A stretch of 14,401 nucleotides of DNA from JAICIG01 sp035532215 (GTDB lineage Bacteria > Planctomycetota > Planctomycetia > Pirellulales > JAICIG01). Below, in pieces: positions 6,888 to 14,333 of the stretch. The notes under the pieces are model-generated. The model made no database searches and was not told where the DNA came from. It saw nothing but the letters and a program-made list of their open reading frames with translations. A program made the translations under genes and the position numbers. The first letter of the stretch is position 1. The number at the start of each line of letters is the position of its first letter. The stretch spans positions 1 to 14,401 of the forward strand of contig DATKRK010000013.1 of NCBI GenBank assembly GCA_035532215.1, read 5' to 3'.

Positions 6888-7009
6888 GCTTTCTTTCTCG
6901 TAGCGGCCTAATCAGCGACCGCGCACAAGGGATAAAGCGAAGACGGTTGCGGACTTCGAGCGAGGCGAAAAGTTTGGCCGAACCCTACTTTTTTCGCCTG
7001 CGAGGCGAG

Positions 7010-8143
7010 TCAGCGCCCGACGAGCTCGTCGAACAGCGCAGCGTAGGCGGCGACCATCGCGTCCCATGTGAACGCCTGCTCGACTCGGCGCCGGTTTTCG
7101 GCGCCAAGACGAGCGCGAAGGTCGGCCGAGGATGCGATTGCAAACAGTTTCTCGGCAAACACTTGCAGATCGCCGGCCGGCGCCGTTTGCTCGCCCCGCT
7201 GCGGGCCCAATAATTCCCCCACGCCTTCCACATCCATCGCCACGATGGGCAGCCGACAGGCCATCGCTTCCAGGACCACGTTCGGCATGCCTTCCCAGCG
7301 GCTGGGCAGCAGCAGCATTTCGCTGGCCCGCAGGATCGCCGGCACGTCGCGCCGCCAGCCGGCAAATCGAACCCGTTCGTCGAGCCCGAGACGGAGAACC
7401 AGACTTTCGAGTTCTTTGCGTTGCGGCCCGTCGCCCACCAGCAGCAAATCGTGATCGGGAAGCCGCTCGAGCCAGGCTTTCGAGCTGGCAATCAACGCTT
7501 CTAGCCCCTTTTGCGGCTCGAGGCGGCCGATATAGGTCGCCGTGCGACGGCTTCGGCCGAGGCCGAGTTCTGTCAGATCGGCTGGCGCCGCCGCGTCGAA
7601 AATGGCTATATCGACGCCGTTGGGAATGACCACGATCCGCTCGCGGGGCAAGCCCCCTTCTCGCTCGGAAAATGCGGCCACCGACTGGCTCACGGCTACG
7701 TATCGATCGACGAGCCGCGAGGTCCATCGATCGAGCGAGAGATGCCAACGGCTTTCTCGTTCGGCGACTCGGATGCCCGACACGACGTGCGGCGATCCCG
7801 CCCAGCGCGCGGCAAAGCGTCCAATCAGATTGGCGTGAAACAAGAACGTCAGCACGATTTCCGCCCGTTGAGCTTTCAACCGCCGGGCAAGCTTCCAGGC
7901 AATGCGAGGCGCGTCGAGCGCGCGGCGGCCGCCGAGACAGCAGGCCTCGATGCCGGCCGACTCCAGCTTGGGGACGAGCGACCGCTCGTCATCAATCGGG
8001 CGCGAGCCTAGCGAATATACGGCCACCGCGAACCGGCTGCGGTCGAGGCGCAAGGCCAGTTCGGCCAGGCAGCGCTCGGCGCCGCCGACTTCAAGTTCGG
8101 TAATGCACAAGGCGATCCGCACTGGAGGGCGATTCGTAGCCAA
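7010..8143 (-). CDS. Glycosyltransferase family 4 (GT-B fold)
   Basis: The 377-residue protein is a retaining glycosyltransferase of the GT4 type, transferring a sugar from a nucleotide donor to a lipid-linked or surface glycan; donor and acceptor cannot be told. The N-terminal half carries ALCITELEVGGAERCLAELA, with the GGAE acceptor-side loop at 20-23. The C-terminal Rossmann half has VIPNGVD (172-178), YIGRLEPQKGLEAL (204-217), LLVGDGP (234-240) and EGMPNVVLEAMA, whose E284 and E292 make the EX7E donor-binding motif. No membrane segment is seen. The longest frame begins with TTG at 8143; GTG at 8122 is an alternative, and neither has a clear ribosome binding site. It lies 189 bases upstream of mraZ on the same strand and diverges from queA. 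Confidence 0.92.
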   Translation of the reverse strand: MATNRPPVRIALCITELEVGGAERCLAELALRLDRSRFAVAVYSLGSRPIDDERSLVPKLESAGIEACCLGGRRALDAPRIAWKLARRLKAQRAEIVLTFLFHANLIGRFAARWAGSPHVVSGIRVAERESRWHLSLDRWTSRLVDRYVAVSQSVAAFSEREGGLPRERIVVIPNGVDIAIFDAAAPADLTELGLGRSRRTATYIGRLEPQKGLEALIASSKAWLERLPDHDLLLVGDGPQRKELESLVLRLGLDERVRFAGWRRDVPAILRASEMLLLPSRWEGMPNVVLEAMACRLPIVAMDVEGVGELLGPQRGEQTAPAGDLQVFAEKLFAIASSADLRARLGAENRRRVEQAFTWDAMVAAYAALFDELVGR

Positions 8144-8214
8144 GCAATCCGCTTTCGAGCTTGCGTATCCGTTGAGTCCGTCAAGCAGGCCCCTGCTTGC
8201 GAGGCTAGCAGGGC

Positions 8215-8242
8215 TCGACCCGCTTCGCCAGAGCCCTATGAT
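8215..8242 (+). promoter_or_regulatory. Candidate queA promoter
   Basis: TCGACC (8215-8220) and TATGAT (8237-8242) are 16 bases apart. The resulting transcript would start near 8249, giving a leader of about 37 bases and excluding the upstream in-frame ATG at 8238. A hairpin, CAAGCAG/CTGCTTG at 8182-8199, lies just upstream in the 142-base divergent region. Confidence 0.35.
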
Positions 8243-8285
8243 GAAAGGCGGATGCCTGAAGGATGGATTTCGCGGCTGCCTGCCG

Positions 8286-9332
8286 ATGTCTGAGTTGTCC
8301 CAATACGACTATGAACTGCCGCCGGGCCTGATTGCCCAGTCGCCGCTGGCTCGACGGGCCGACGCTCGATTGATGGTGGTCGATCGCCGCACGAATTCGC
8401 TCAGTCATCGCCACGTTCGCGATTTGCCCGACTTGCTCGCTCCGGGCGATTGCCTGGTGCTGAACGAAACTCGCGTCGCGGCGGCGCGGCTGGTCGGGCG
8501 CCGCACGGCGACGGACGGCCGTTGGGAGGGATTGTTTCTTTCGGCCGATTCAGACGGGCATTGGCGACTGCTGTGCAAGACGCGGGGCAAGCTCGCTGCG
8601 GGCGAAAGCGTCACCCTCATCGATCGCTTCGGCGTCGACGACGCGGAACTGGAATTGTTGGAAAAGCTCGCCGGAGGAGTCTGGCGCGCCCGGGCGAAGT
8701 CGTCCGAGAGCGCCTTCGAACTATTGGAGCGGGCGGGGAGAGTGCCCTTGCCCCATTACATCCGCGGCGGCGAGATGCGCGACAGCGACCGCGAGCGTTA
8801 TCAAACCGTCTACGCTCGCCATTGGGGATCGGTCGCAGCGCCGACGGCCGGCTTGCACTTCACAAGCGAATTGCTCGAACGACTCGTCGCGGCAGGCATC
8901 GCGCAGGCGAAGCTGACCTTGCACGTCGGCATCGGCACGTTTCGCCCGATCGCGGTCGAAATGCTCGCCGAACACCCAATGCACCGCGAATGGGGCGGCA
9001 TTGACGCCTCCACGGTCGAACAGCTTCGCCAATGCCGTGCCGCCGCCGGGCGAATCGTGGCAGTCGGCACGACATCGACGCGAGTGCTGGAAACTGCGGC
9101 GCAAGCGGGAGAATTGCTTGCCTGGTCGGGCGAGACCGATCTGTTTATTCGCCCGCCCTATCGATTTCGCGCAGTCGACGGGCTGTTGACCAATTTTCAC
9201 CTGCCGCGCTCCTCGCTTTTGGTGCTGGTGCGAACTTTCGGCGGCGATGAATTGATCCGAAAGGCTTATGCCGAGGCCATCAGAGAAAGCTATCGCTTTT
9301 ATAGCTACGGCGACGCGATGCTGATCCTCTAG
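8286..9332 (+). CDS. queA: tRNA preQ1(34) S-adenosylmethionine ribosyltransferase-isomerase
   Basis: QueA moves and rearranges the ribosyl part of S-adenosylmethionine onto preQ1 at tRNA position 34, giving epoxyqueuosine in the queuosine pathway. The 348-residue product is full length for the family. Landmarks: YDYELPPGLIAQSPLARRADARL at the start, CLVLNETRVAAARLVGRR (56-73), GRVPLPHYIR (151-160), RYQTVYARHWGSVAAPTAGLHF (171-192), TLHVGIGTFRPI (211-222), HPMHREW (230-236), AVGTTSTRVLE (259-269), LFIRPPYRFRAVDGLLTNFHLP (286-307) and a YGDAMLIL end. The frame stays open upstream to 7902, but family alignment and the candidate promoter favour ATG 8286. No clear Shine-Dalgarno is seen. No other queuosine gene is nearby. 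Its stop codon abuts a large palindromic element. Confidence 0.97.
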   Translation: MSELSQYDYELPPGLIAQSPLARRADARLMVVDRRTNSLSHRHVRDLPDLLAPGDCLVLNETRVAAARLVGRRTATDGRWEGLFLSADSDGHWRLLCKTRGKLAAGESVTLIDRFGVDDAELELLEKLAGGVWRARAKSSESAFELLERAGRVPLPHYIRGGEMRDSDRERYQTVYARHWGSVAAPTAGLHFTSELLERLVAAGIAQAKLTLHVGIGTFRPIAVEMLAEHPMHREWGGIDASTVEQLRQCRAAAGRIVAVGTTSTRVLETAAQAGELLAWSGETDLFIRPPYRFRAVDGLLTNFHLPRSSLLVLVRTFGGDELIRKAYAEAIRESYRFYSYGDAMLIL

Positions 9333-9333
9333 T

Positions 9334-9594
9334 GCCTCTTCAAGTCTGAGTTGATAGGTGAGGGTGGCTGGCGGCAGAGCGAAGCGATACGAGAGCGAAC
9401 TGGGGCTTCGCCTAGTCCGGATGATTCATCAGCCCAGCTATTACTTGACAAATCGCTCCATGCAAACCCGAAGCGCCAGCGAGGTAAGTACTTTGCTCCG
9501 CCTCGCTTGCGCTTCGGGTTGGTGTGGGCTGATGAATAATCCGGGCTAGGCTCAGCCGCCAGCCACCCGACTGTCAAAATGGCTTTGAAGAGGC
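9334..9594. mobile_element. Nested palindromic repeat element
   Basis: Four pairs of inverted arms are nested around one centre near 9492: 9334-9343/9585-9594 (GCCTCTTCAA), 9362-9374/9556-9568 (GGGTGGCTGGCGG), 9411-9436/9525-9550 (26 bp, two mismatches) and 9465-9484/9501-9520 (AACCCGAAGCGCCAGCGAGG, one mismatch). The whole can fold into a long cruciform or RNA hairpin. The innermost arm encodes NPKRKRG or NPKRQRG in spurious frames, a peptide I recall from many short predicted planctomycete proteins. No transposase is inside. It sits between the convergent queA and DUF1559 genes and could act as a terminator for queA. Confidence 0.75.
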
Positions 9595-9640
9595 GCCAGG
9601 GGCGATCTTCCGCGCGAACAACGAAAGCCGCATTCAACGT

Positions 9641-9677
9641 AAAAAAAGACGCAGCAGCCGAGCGGCTGCTGCGTCTT
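9641..9677 (-). terminator. Intrinsic terminator of the DUF1559 gene
   Basis: A perfect 15-bp stem (AAGACGCAGCAGCCG at 9646-9660 with its complement at 9663-9677) is followed, on the minus strand, by an uninterrupted run of T (A at 9641-9647 on the plus strand). It lies 30 bases past the stop codon. Confidence 0.92.
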
Positions 9678-9707
9678 AAAGCTTACGCAAGGAATCTCTT
9701 TCCGGCT

Positions 9708-11033
9708 TTAGAATTCGCCGTTAATCGTTTCGCTGCCGGCTTTCGTGTTGATGCTCGCCCAAATCTGATAGGCGACATTTTGCTGAATCGTCTGGGTATG
9801 GCCATCGGCGAACATGGCGATGACGGCGCCCGGATGGTTGCTGTCCGGACCGGGCCAATCGGAATTCGGCGGATACAAGGCGTTGTAGGTCGGCGGATAG
9901 CCGAAAATCTGAGCGCCGTTGACCGTACCCGACAACTCGAAGCCGTTGCCGCCGGCGCCGCAACCGCCGCCCATCGCGCCCATGAATAGGCTGGCGGCGG
10001 TGCAAGGAGCGCCGCCCGTGATGGTTTGCGTCAAGGCGACAAACAAGGCCCTGAACACCAAGGGCGCCGGCGTCGGCGGGCTCGTGCTCATGTTGGTGAA
10101 CAAGGTGGTTCGCGGCTTGCCGGTGCCGCCCGAAAGCGGGAATGTCGGCGGCTGAGAGGTCGTACCCACGAACCAGTAGGGAGGTACAGGCAAGGCCCCT
10201 GTGTAGCTGATCACCGGTAGGGTCTGGGTGATCAATTGCGGCGTTGTGGTCGCCGCAATCTGATTGCAGACGCTGCCCGTGGTGACTTCCGCGACGGCGA
10301 TCGTGTTCGAACTGCCGTCTCGAATGCCGGCAAAGGTGGTAAAGTCAGCAAAGCTGAAAATACCCTTGTAAGCCGTCTGCGCACCGCTTCGTGGAGGAGA
10401 TGTCGTCGTGGGCTGATTTGCAGCCCAGAAACCTACGCCTTCGGCTGCGGCGTAGTTGGTCCACATCATGTTCATCGGCATATCGCCGGGACCGTTCAGC
10501 GTATTGTCCGAAGGGCACTTGAACGCCGGGATCTGCTGCGATTGCAGCGTCAGGAACCCAGCCGTGCCGTAGGCCGGGGGAACGGTCTGCGACACTTGCC
10601 CGTTGTAGCCGACAGTGCCGATCGGGCCGCTATTGTACATGATCGCAACCCGCTTGTTGATCGCGTCATACAGCGGCTTCTGCTCGATGAAACCCAAGAT
10701 CGCCACGGTCCACGGATAGTGGTACGGGGCTTCGGGCACGGTCACCGTAGGGCTGCCGCCGAAGCCGGCGTAGCCGTTGCCCCAAATCGCGTCGGCCGGG
10801 AAGCACTTGAACACGTCGTTGTAGTTCTGCATACCCAACCCGATTTGTTTCAGGTTGTTCGTGCACTGCGAACGGCGAGCTGCTTCCCGAGCCGCTTGCA
10901 CCGCAGGCAACAATAATGCGATCAACACGCCAATGATGGCAATCACCACCAACAATTCGACGAGCGTGAAACCACGACGTCGAGGCGACCCTTGCGGCAA
11001 CTTGTGCCGCCACGAACCAGATTGTCTTAACAT
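9708..11033 (-). CDS. DUF1559 protein with prepilin-type N-terminus
   Basis: The product has 441 residues from ATG 11033. A basic leader ending RRRG is followed by FTLVELLVVIAIIGVLIALL, the type IV pilin/type II secretion pseudopilin signal with cleavage after G21 and the conserved glutamate at 26. Then comes the planctomycete signature LLPAVQAAREAARRSQCTNNLKQIGLGMQNY (41-71), the start of DUF1559. The C-terminus carries the H-X9-DG motif, HPGAVIAMFADG, about 35 residues from the end. The family is hugely expanded in planctomycetes, where dozens to hundreds of paralogues are usual; function is unknown, presumably an exported surface or pilin-like structure processed by a prepilin peptidase. 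The frame extends upstream to 11117, but those residues would precede the signal and are unlikely. A strong terminator follows. Confidence 0.95.
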   Translation of the reverse strand: MLRQSGSWRHKLPQGSPRRRGFTLVELLVVIAIIGVLIALLLPAVQAAREAARRSQCTNNLKQIGLGMQNYNDVFKCFPADAIWGNGYAGFGGSPTVTVPEAPYHYPWTVAILGFIEQKPLYDAINKRVAIMYNSGPIGTVGYNGQVSQTVPPAYGTAGFLTLQSQQIPAFKCPSDNTLNGPGDMPMNMMWTNYAAAEGVGFWAANQPTTTSPPRSGAQTAYKGIFSFADFTTFAGIRDGSSNTIAVAEVTTGSVCNQIAATTTPQLITQTLPVISYTGALPVPPYWFVGTTSQPPTFPLSGGTGKPRTTLFTNMSTSPPTPAPLVFRALFVALTQTITGGAPCTAASLFMGAMGGGCGAGGNGFELSGTVNGAQIFGYPPTYNALYPPNSDWPGPDSNHPGAVIAMFADGHTQTIQQNVAYQIWASINTKAGSETINGEF

Positions 11034-11181
11034 AGCTCGGACCCCAATCAGAACAGGGAATAAAAAAATGAAACCCCAACGCGATACAATATCATTCATC
11101 GATAAGACAGTCCACAAAAAAATAACCCAATCCGATAGAAAACTTCACAATGCTCGTGTAAGCAGCCCCCTGAACCCTGGT

Positions 11182-11204
11182 CCGCCCATTCGGGTGGGTT
11201 TTTT
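11182..11204 (+). terminator. Terminator-like hairpin with no upstream gene
   Basis: CCGCCC (11182-11187), loop ATTC, GGGTGG (11192-11197) form a 6-bp stem including one G-U pair, followed by G and six T on the plus strand. No plus-strand gene lies upstream; the DUF1559 gene runs the other way. Confidence 0.4.
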
Positions 11205-11241
11205 GCCGCACGCGGGCGCCAACGAGGCGCTTCGGCGGCAT

Positions 11242-11295
11242 GTGGGGCGGCCTTCCAGGCCGTCTATGGCCGGCGGGTGAGGAAGGCCGCCCCAC
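11242..11295. repeat. REP-like palindrome
   Basis: Perfect 15-bp arms GTGGGGCGGCCTTCC (11242-11256) and complement (11281-11295) surround a smaller GGCC/GGCC pair. It lies between the acyltransferase stop and the DUF1559 upstream region and lacks a T run, so it is not a clear terminator. Confidence 0.8.
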
Positions 11296-11410
11296 GACCA
11301 ACGCGCGTCTCATTCTTAGCCGGGCACAGCATAGAACTTGCGTGCACAGGGGGAGCGACGCCTCATTTCCTGCCGACGGCGTTCCGAGGCGAATCTTCAG
11401 GATTCGCCGA

Positions 11411-12523
11411 TTAGCGAAGTTCCGCGGAGATGAGCGATTCGCTGCGTCCCGGCGATGCCGGCTGGAGGCGGGAGATTCTCGCAAGGGGAGCGTTCTTCCA
11501 GCGGTTCACGATCCACTTTTGCACCGGTCGCTCGATCGCCAACGAAAGCCCGGTGGCAGCCGCCAGCGAAAATGTCATTGCCAACGCGATCGCCGCCACG
11601 GGCGATGCGGTCAGACTTTCGAGTTCTCTAATCAGCACGTAACCCACGTTCTGGTGGATCAGATAGAGCGGATAGGAGATCGCGCCTAAAAACGCCAGAG
11701 GCCGGGCGGCGAGCCAGCCCAGTCGCCCCTCGACGGCCCCATAAAGCACGGCGGTGAGCATGGCGATGCCCAACGCCGCCGCCCAAGAATCGGCCATTCC
11801 TTGCAGAGTCCAACACGCGGCCAGCAGCAACCAGGCGATGGGCGGATAATTGCGGTTGCAGAACCCTCGATAGAGCAGGATCCCGATCGTGAACAGGTGG
11901 GCATAGCGAAGGCTTAGGAGCACTTGCAGTTTGCTGGTGAGCCGTAAGGCCAGCGAATGCCCCGCCTCGCTCTCGCCGTGGCTCATGATCCACATCGAGA
12001 CGGCTTCTGCGAACAGCCACAAGGCCAGCGCGATGTGCTGGCGTCGCGGCGTGCGAAAAGCCCCGGCACGGTGCAAGGCGAACGCGAAGGCATAGAAAAA
12101 CAACTCCACTTCGAGCGACCAATACGCGCCGTCGATATGTCTCGCGCCGAGAAGCCGCTGGAGCATCGTGGAGTTTAGCGCCGCCTCGCGGAGACTGACT
12201 TCCTGTCCAGACAGGCCGAACAACGTCACGACGCCAAACGTGATCGCTCCCGCGACCCAATAGGCCGGATACAGGCGTGCGAATCGCCCGACGATGAAGT
12301 CGCCCGCGTGCTGCGTGCGGTCCAACGACCGCAGAATCACGAAACCGCTGAGCATCAGGAATAGATCAACGCCGTAACTTCCCCAAGGGCAACTTGCCGG
12401 CAGCGTCGCGATATGACCGAAAACCTGGTCATAGCGGGTCGTGAAGTGGAAGAGCACCACGGCCAGCGCGGCAAAGCCTCGCAAGGCGTCCAGTTCGAGG
12501 ATTCGGCGGTTGTTTGCAGTCAT
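11411..12523 (-). CDS. Membrane acyltransferase, acyltransferase-3 (OafA/YrhL-like) family
   Basis: This 370-residue integral membrane protein transfers acyl groups, usually acetyl, to sugars of surface polysaccharides, lipids or lipoproteins; the acceptor here is unknown. The opening ELDALRGFAALAVVLFHF (10-27) contains the family RG and the conserved histidine at 26. YGVDLFLMLSGFVI (50-63), FARLYPAYW (81-89) and YWSLEVELFFY (134-144) are further family signatures, and LGAISYPLYLIHQ (279-291) and ERPVQKW (331-337) close the domain. About ten hydrophobic segments are visible. It has no C-terminal SGNH hydrolase domain, so it is the short form. The ATG at 12523 lacks a strong ribosome binding site. 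It is downstream of the UDP-glucuronate decarboxylase on the same strand, but 462 bases away. Confidence 0.93.
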   Translation of the reverse strand: MTANNRRILELDALRGFAALAVVLFHFTTRYDQVFGHIATLPASCPWGSYGVDLFLMLSGFVILRSLDRTQHAGDFIVGRFARLYPAYWVAGAITFGVVTLFGLSGQEVSLREAALNSTMLQRLLGARHIDGAYWSLEVELFFYAFAFALHRAGAFRTPRRQHIALALWLFAEAVSMWIMSHGESEAGHSLALRLTSKLQVLLSLRYAHLFTIGILLYRGFCNRNYPPIAWLLLAACWTLQGMADSWAAALGIAMLTAVLYGAVEGRLGWLAARPLAFLGAISYPLYLIHQNVGYVLIRELESLTASPVAAIALAMTFSLAAATGLSLAIERPVQKWIVNRWKNAPLARISRLQPASPGRSESLISAELR

Positions 12524-12985
12524 GCCTGCTATACCCAGGCAAGCGGCATGCCGGGGCGGCAGACGGAAACCCGCGATCGCGGCTTACTTCGGCAGCCAGC
12601 GAGACTTGCGTCGAATGCCAGGAGAAGTCGCCCACTTGTCTATCGGAGTCAGCGTTGCGAAAACGCAACGTCAGCGTTTCTCGGCGGCGACGGCTAGTGC
12701 GTTATCAAAACTATGATTTGGGATTGGGCCTTTCGCGTCGACCAGCGAATTCCGACGGAATTTAGCCACGGATAAACCCAGCGCGGCCTTCGGCCGCAAT
12801 CAAAGGAAGCCACGGATGAAACACGGATGGATCACGGATGAAATACAGCGTCTGAAAAACCATGTCCGATCCGTGTTCGATCGGTGTTTCATCCGTGGCT
12901 CGCTCCGCCCCCGCTTGTTTGCAGATGAGCGACGCCCGAGGCAAGCCCATGCCAGTTGACCCTAAAAGCATGCCGTGACAAGGCA
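12524..12985. other. Intergenic region rich in inverted repeats
   Basis: This 462-base gap has no convincing gene. It contains a small hairpin CGTTGCG-AAAA-CGCAACG (12653-12670), a second GCGGCC-TTC-GGCCGC (12783-12797), and the large inverted repeat at 12808-12900. Confidence 0.6.
12808..12900. repeat. Inverted repeat built from 11-bp direct repeats
   Basis: Perfect 17-bp outer arms AGCCACGGATGAAACAC (12808-12824) and complement (12884-12900) enclose further complementarity. Each arm contains three CACGGATG-type units (one copy varies) at an 11-bp period (12811, 12822, 12833; and 12868, 12879, 12890 in reverse). A partial copy GCCACGGAT lies at about 12765. This 'CACGGAT' repeat resembles interspersed sequences I recall from planctomycetes. 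Confidence 0.85.
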
Positions 12986-13960
12986 CTAGAAATTGGGCGT
13001 GGGCGGCCGGTAGAGCCGCAGGTCGATCGAGCGGAACCAGTCGATCGTCGGCGCCAAGCCTTCGCGAAGTGGAATTTTCGGCTCCCAGCCCAGCCGCTCG
13101 CGGGCCAAGGTGATGTCGGGCTTGCGCTGCGTCGGGTCGTCGGCCGGCAGGGGCAGGTGGACCAGCTTCGATTTCGAACCGGTCATCTCCAGCACCAGGC
13201 TGGCCAGTTCCAGCATCGTAAATTCGCCGGGATTCCCCAAGTTGACCGGACCGACAAAGTCGTCGGGCCCGTTCATCATGCGGATCATGCCTTCCAGCAG
13301 ATCGTCGCGGTAGCAGAAGCTGCGCGTCTGCGAGCCGTCGCCAAAGATCGTGATCTCGCGGCCCGACAGCGCCTGCTGGATGAAGTTCGAGACCACGCGT
13401 CCGTCGTAAGGATGCATGCCGGGGCCGTAGGTATTGAAAATCCGCACCACGCGCACGTTGACCTTGTTCATGCGGTGATAATCGAAAAACAGCGTTTCGG
13501 CGGCCCGTTTGCCTTCGTCGTAGCAGGCCCGCGGGCCGATCGGATTCACCGAGCCGCGATAGCTTTCCGGCTGCGGATGGATCTCCGGGTCGCCGTAAAC
13601 CTCGCTGGTCGAGGCTTGCAGCACCTTCGCCCGGCAACGCTTGGCCATGCCCAGCACGTTGATGGCGCCCATCACCGAGGTTTTCATCGTCTTGATGGGA
13701 TTGTACTGATAATGTCCCGGCGCCGCGGGGCAGGCCAAGTTGTAGATCTCGTCGACTTCGAGCCAGATCGGTTGCGTGACGTCGTGGCGGACAAGCTCGA
13801 AGTTGGGCCGCGCGAGCAACTCGGCGACGTTTGATTTCTGGCTGGTGAAGAAATTGTCGAGGCAGATCACGTCGTGCCCTTCGTCGACCAGCCGCCGGCA
13901 AAGGTGCGAGCCTAAAAAGCCGGCCCCGCCGGTCACCAGAATTCGCTTGATGGTAGACAC
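12986..13960 (-). CDS. uxs: UDP-glucuronate decarboxylase (UDP-xylose synthase)
   Basis: The enzyme oxidises and decarboxylates UDP-glucuronate to UDP-xylose with bound NAD+, feeding surface or exported glycans. It is a 324-residue extended short-chain dehydrogenase. Landmarks: the NAD-binding TGGAGFLGSHL (10-20), DNFFTSQKSN (35-44), RHDVTQPIW (58-66), YNLACPAAPGHYQYNPIKTMKTS (73-95), the catalytic ASTSEVYGDP (116-125), the Y147/K151 pair in ACYDEGKR, and RIFNTYGPGMHPYDGRVVSNFI (173-194). These sequences are those of UXS rather than of GalE or dTDP-glucose dehydratase. The start is GTG; no ATG or strong ribosome binding site is near. The chain is cytosolic, without the membrane anchor seen in some eukaryotic forms. 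Upstream, TATTAT near 14020 could be a -10, but a -35 is not clear. Confidence 0.95.
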   Translation of the reverse strand: MSTIKRILVTGGAGFLGSHLCRRLVDEGHDVICLDNFFTSQKSNVAELLARPNFELVRHDVTQPIWLEVDEIYNLACPAAPGHYQYNPIKTMKTSVMGAINVLGMAKRCRAKVLQASTSEVYGDPEIHPQPESYRGSVNPIGPRACYDEGKRAAETLFFDYHRMNKVNVRVVRIFNTYGPGMHPYDGRVVSNFIQQALSGREITIFGDGSQTRSFCYRDDLLEGMIRMMNGPDDFVGPVNLGNPGEFTMLELASLVLEMTGSKSKLVHLPLPADDPTQRKPDITLARERLGWEPKIPLREGLAPTIDWFRSIDLRLYRPPTPNF

Positions 13961-14153
13961 TTGGGCGCTCGCACCGTGGGGAAAAGGGAGAAAAAACTGA
14001 TGGTCGGACGCTCCCCCTATAATACCTCAAGATGGAGCCTCGCGCATGGCATGGGCCGCGGGCTTGGATTCGGCGAGCAAGATCGCGGTTTTCCTTGCGC
14101 CCTAGTGCTTTGACAGGTCCAGGAATTAGGGTTCGCAATTTCAAGCAGCAAGG

Positions 14154-14203
14154 GGTGCCTGGCGGCAGAGCGAAGCGATGCCCCAGCGAACTGGGGCTTC
14201 GCC
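14154..14203. repeat. Second copy of the queA-side repeat
   Basis: This 50-bp block matches 9363-9412 at 45 of 50 positions. Four of the five differences cluster in one spot, where this copy forms the perfect hairpin GCCCCAG-CGAA-CTGGGGC (14180-14197), itself inside a GCGAAG/CTTCGC pair. Confidence 0.85.
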
Positions 14204-14313
14204 GCGGCTCAGCCTGGGCTGCGCAAAATGCGCGATTTTCAGGAGCAAATCGGGCTGAGTCTCACGTCGAATTTGTTCCGCTCCGCCACCGCTGGCGAAG
14301 CGCTTTTACGTAG

Positions 14314-14333
14314 CCCAGGCGTTTACGCCTGGG
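14314..14333. repeat. REP-like palindrome
   Basis: CCCAGGCG-TTTA-CGCCTGGG is a perfect 8-bp stem with a 4-base loop, preceded by CGTAG. This layout is the same as in the 4641-5066 array, with a different stem. Confidence 0.8.

Noticed and set aside
6989..7007. Terminator after the glycosyltransferase
   Set aside because: The CGCCT/AGGCG hairpin has its T run on the wrong side for either strand's transcript.
7902..8285. Upstream extension of queA
   Set aside because: The open frame overlaps the start of the divergent glycosyltransferase; QueA proteins begin at the LSQYDYELPP region, which fits ATG 8286.
11034..11117. N-terminal extension of the DUF1559 protein
   Set aside because: Prepilin leaders are short and basic; the extra 28 residues are hydrophobic and would precede the leader.
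12762..14144. 460-codon minus-strand frame
   Set aside because: It overlaps the UDP-glucuronate decarboxylase in another frame; only the 12986-13960 frame shows family motifs.
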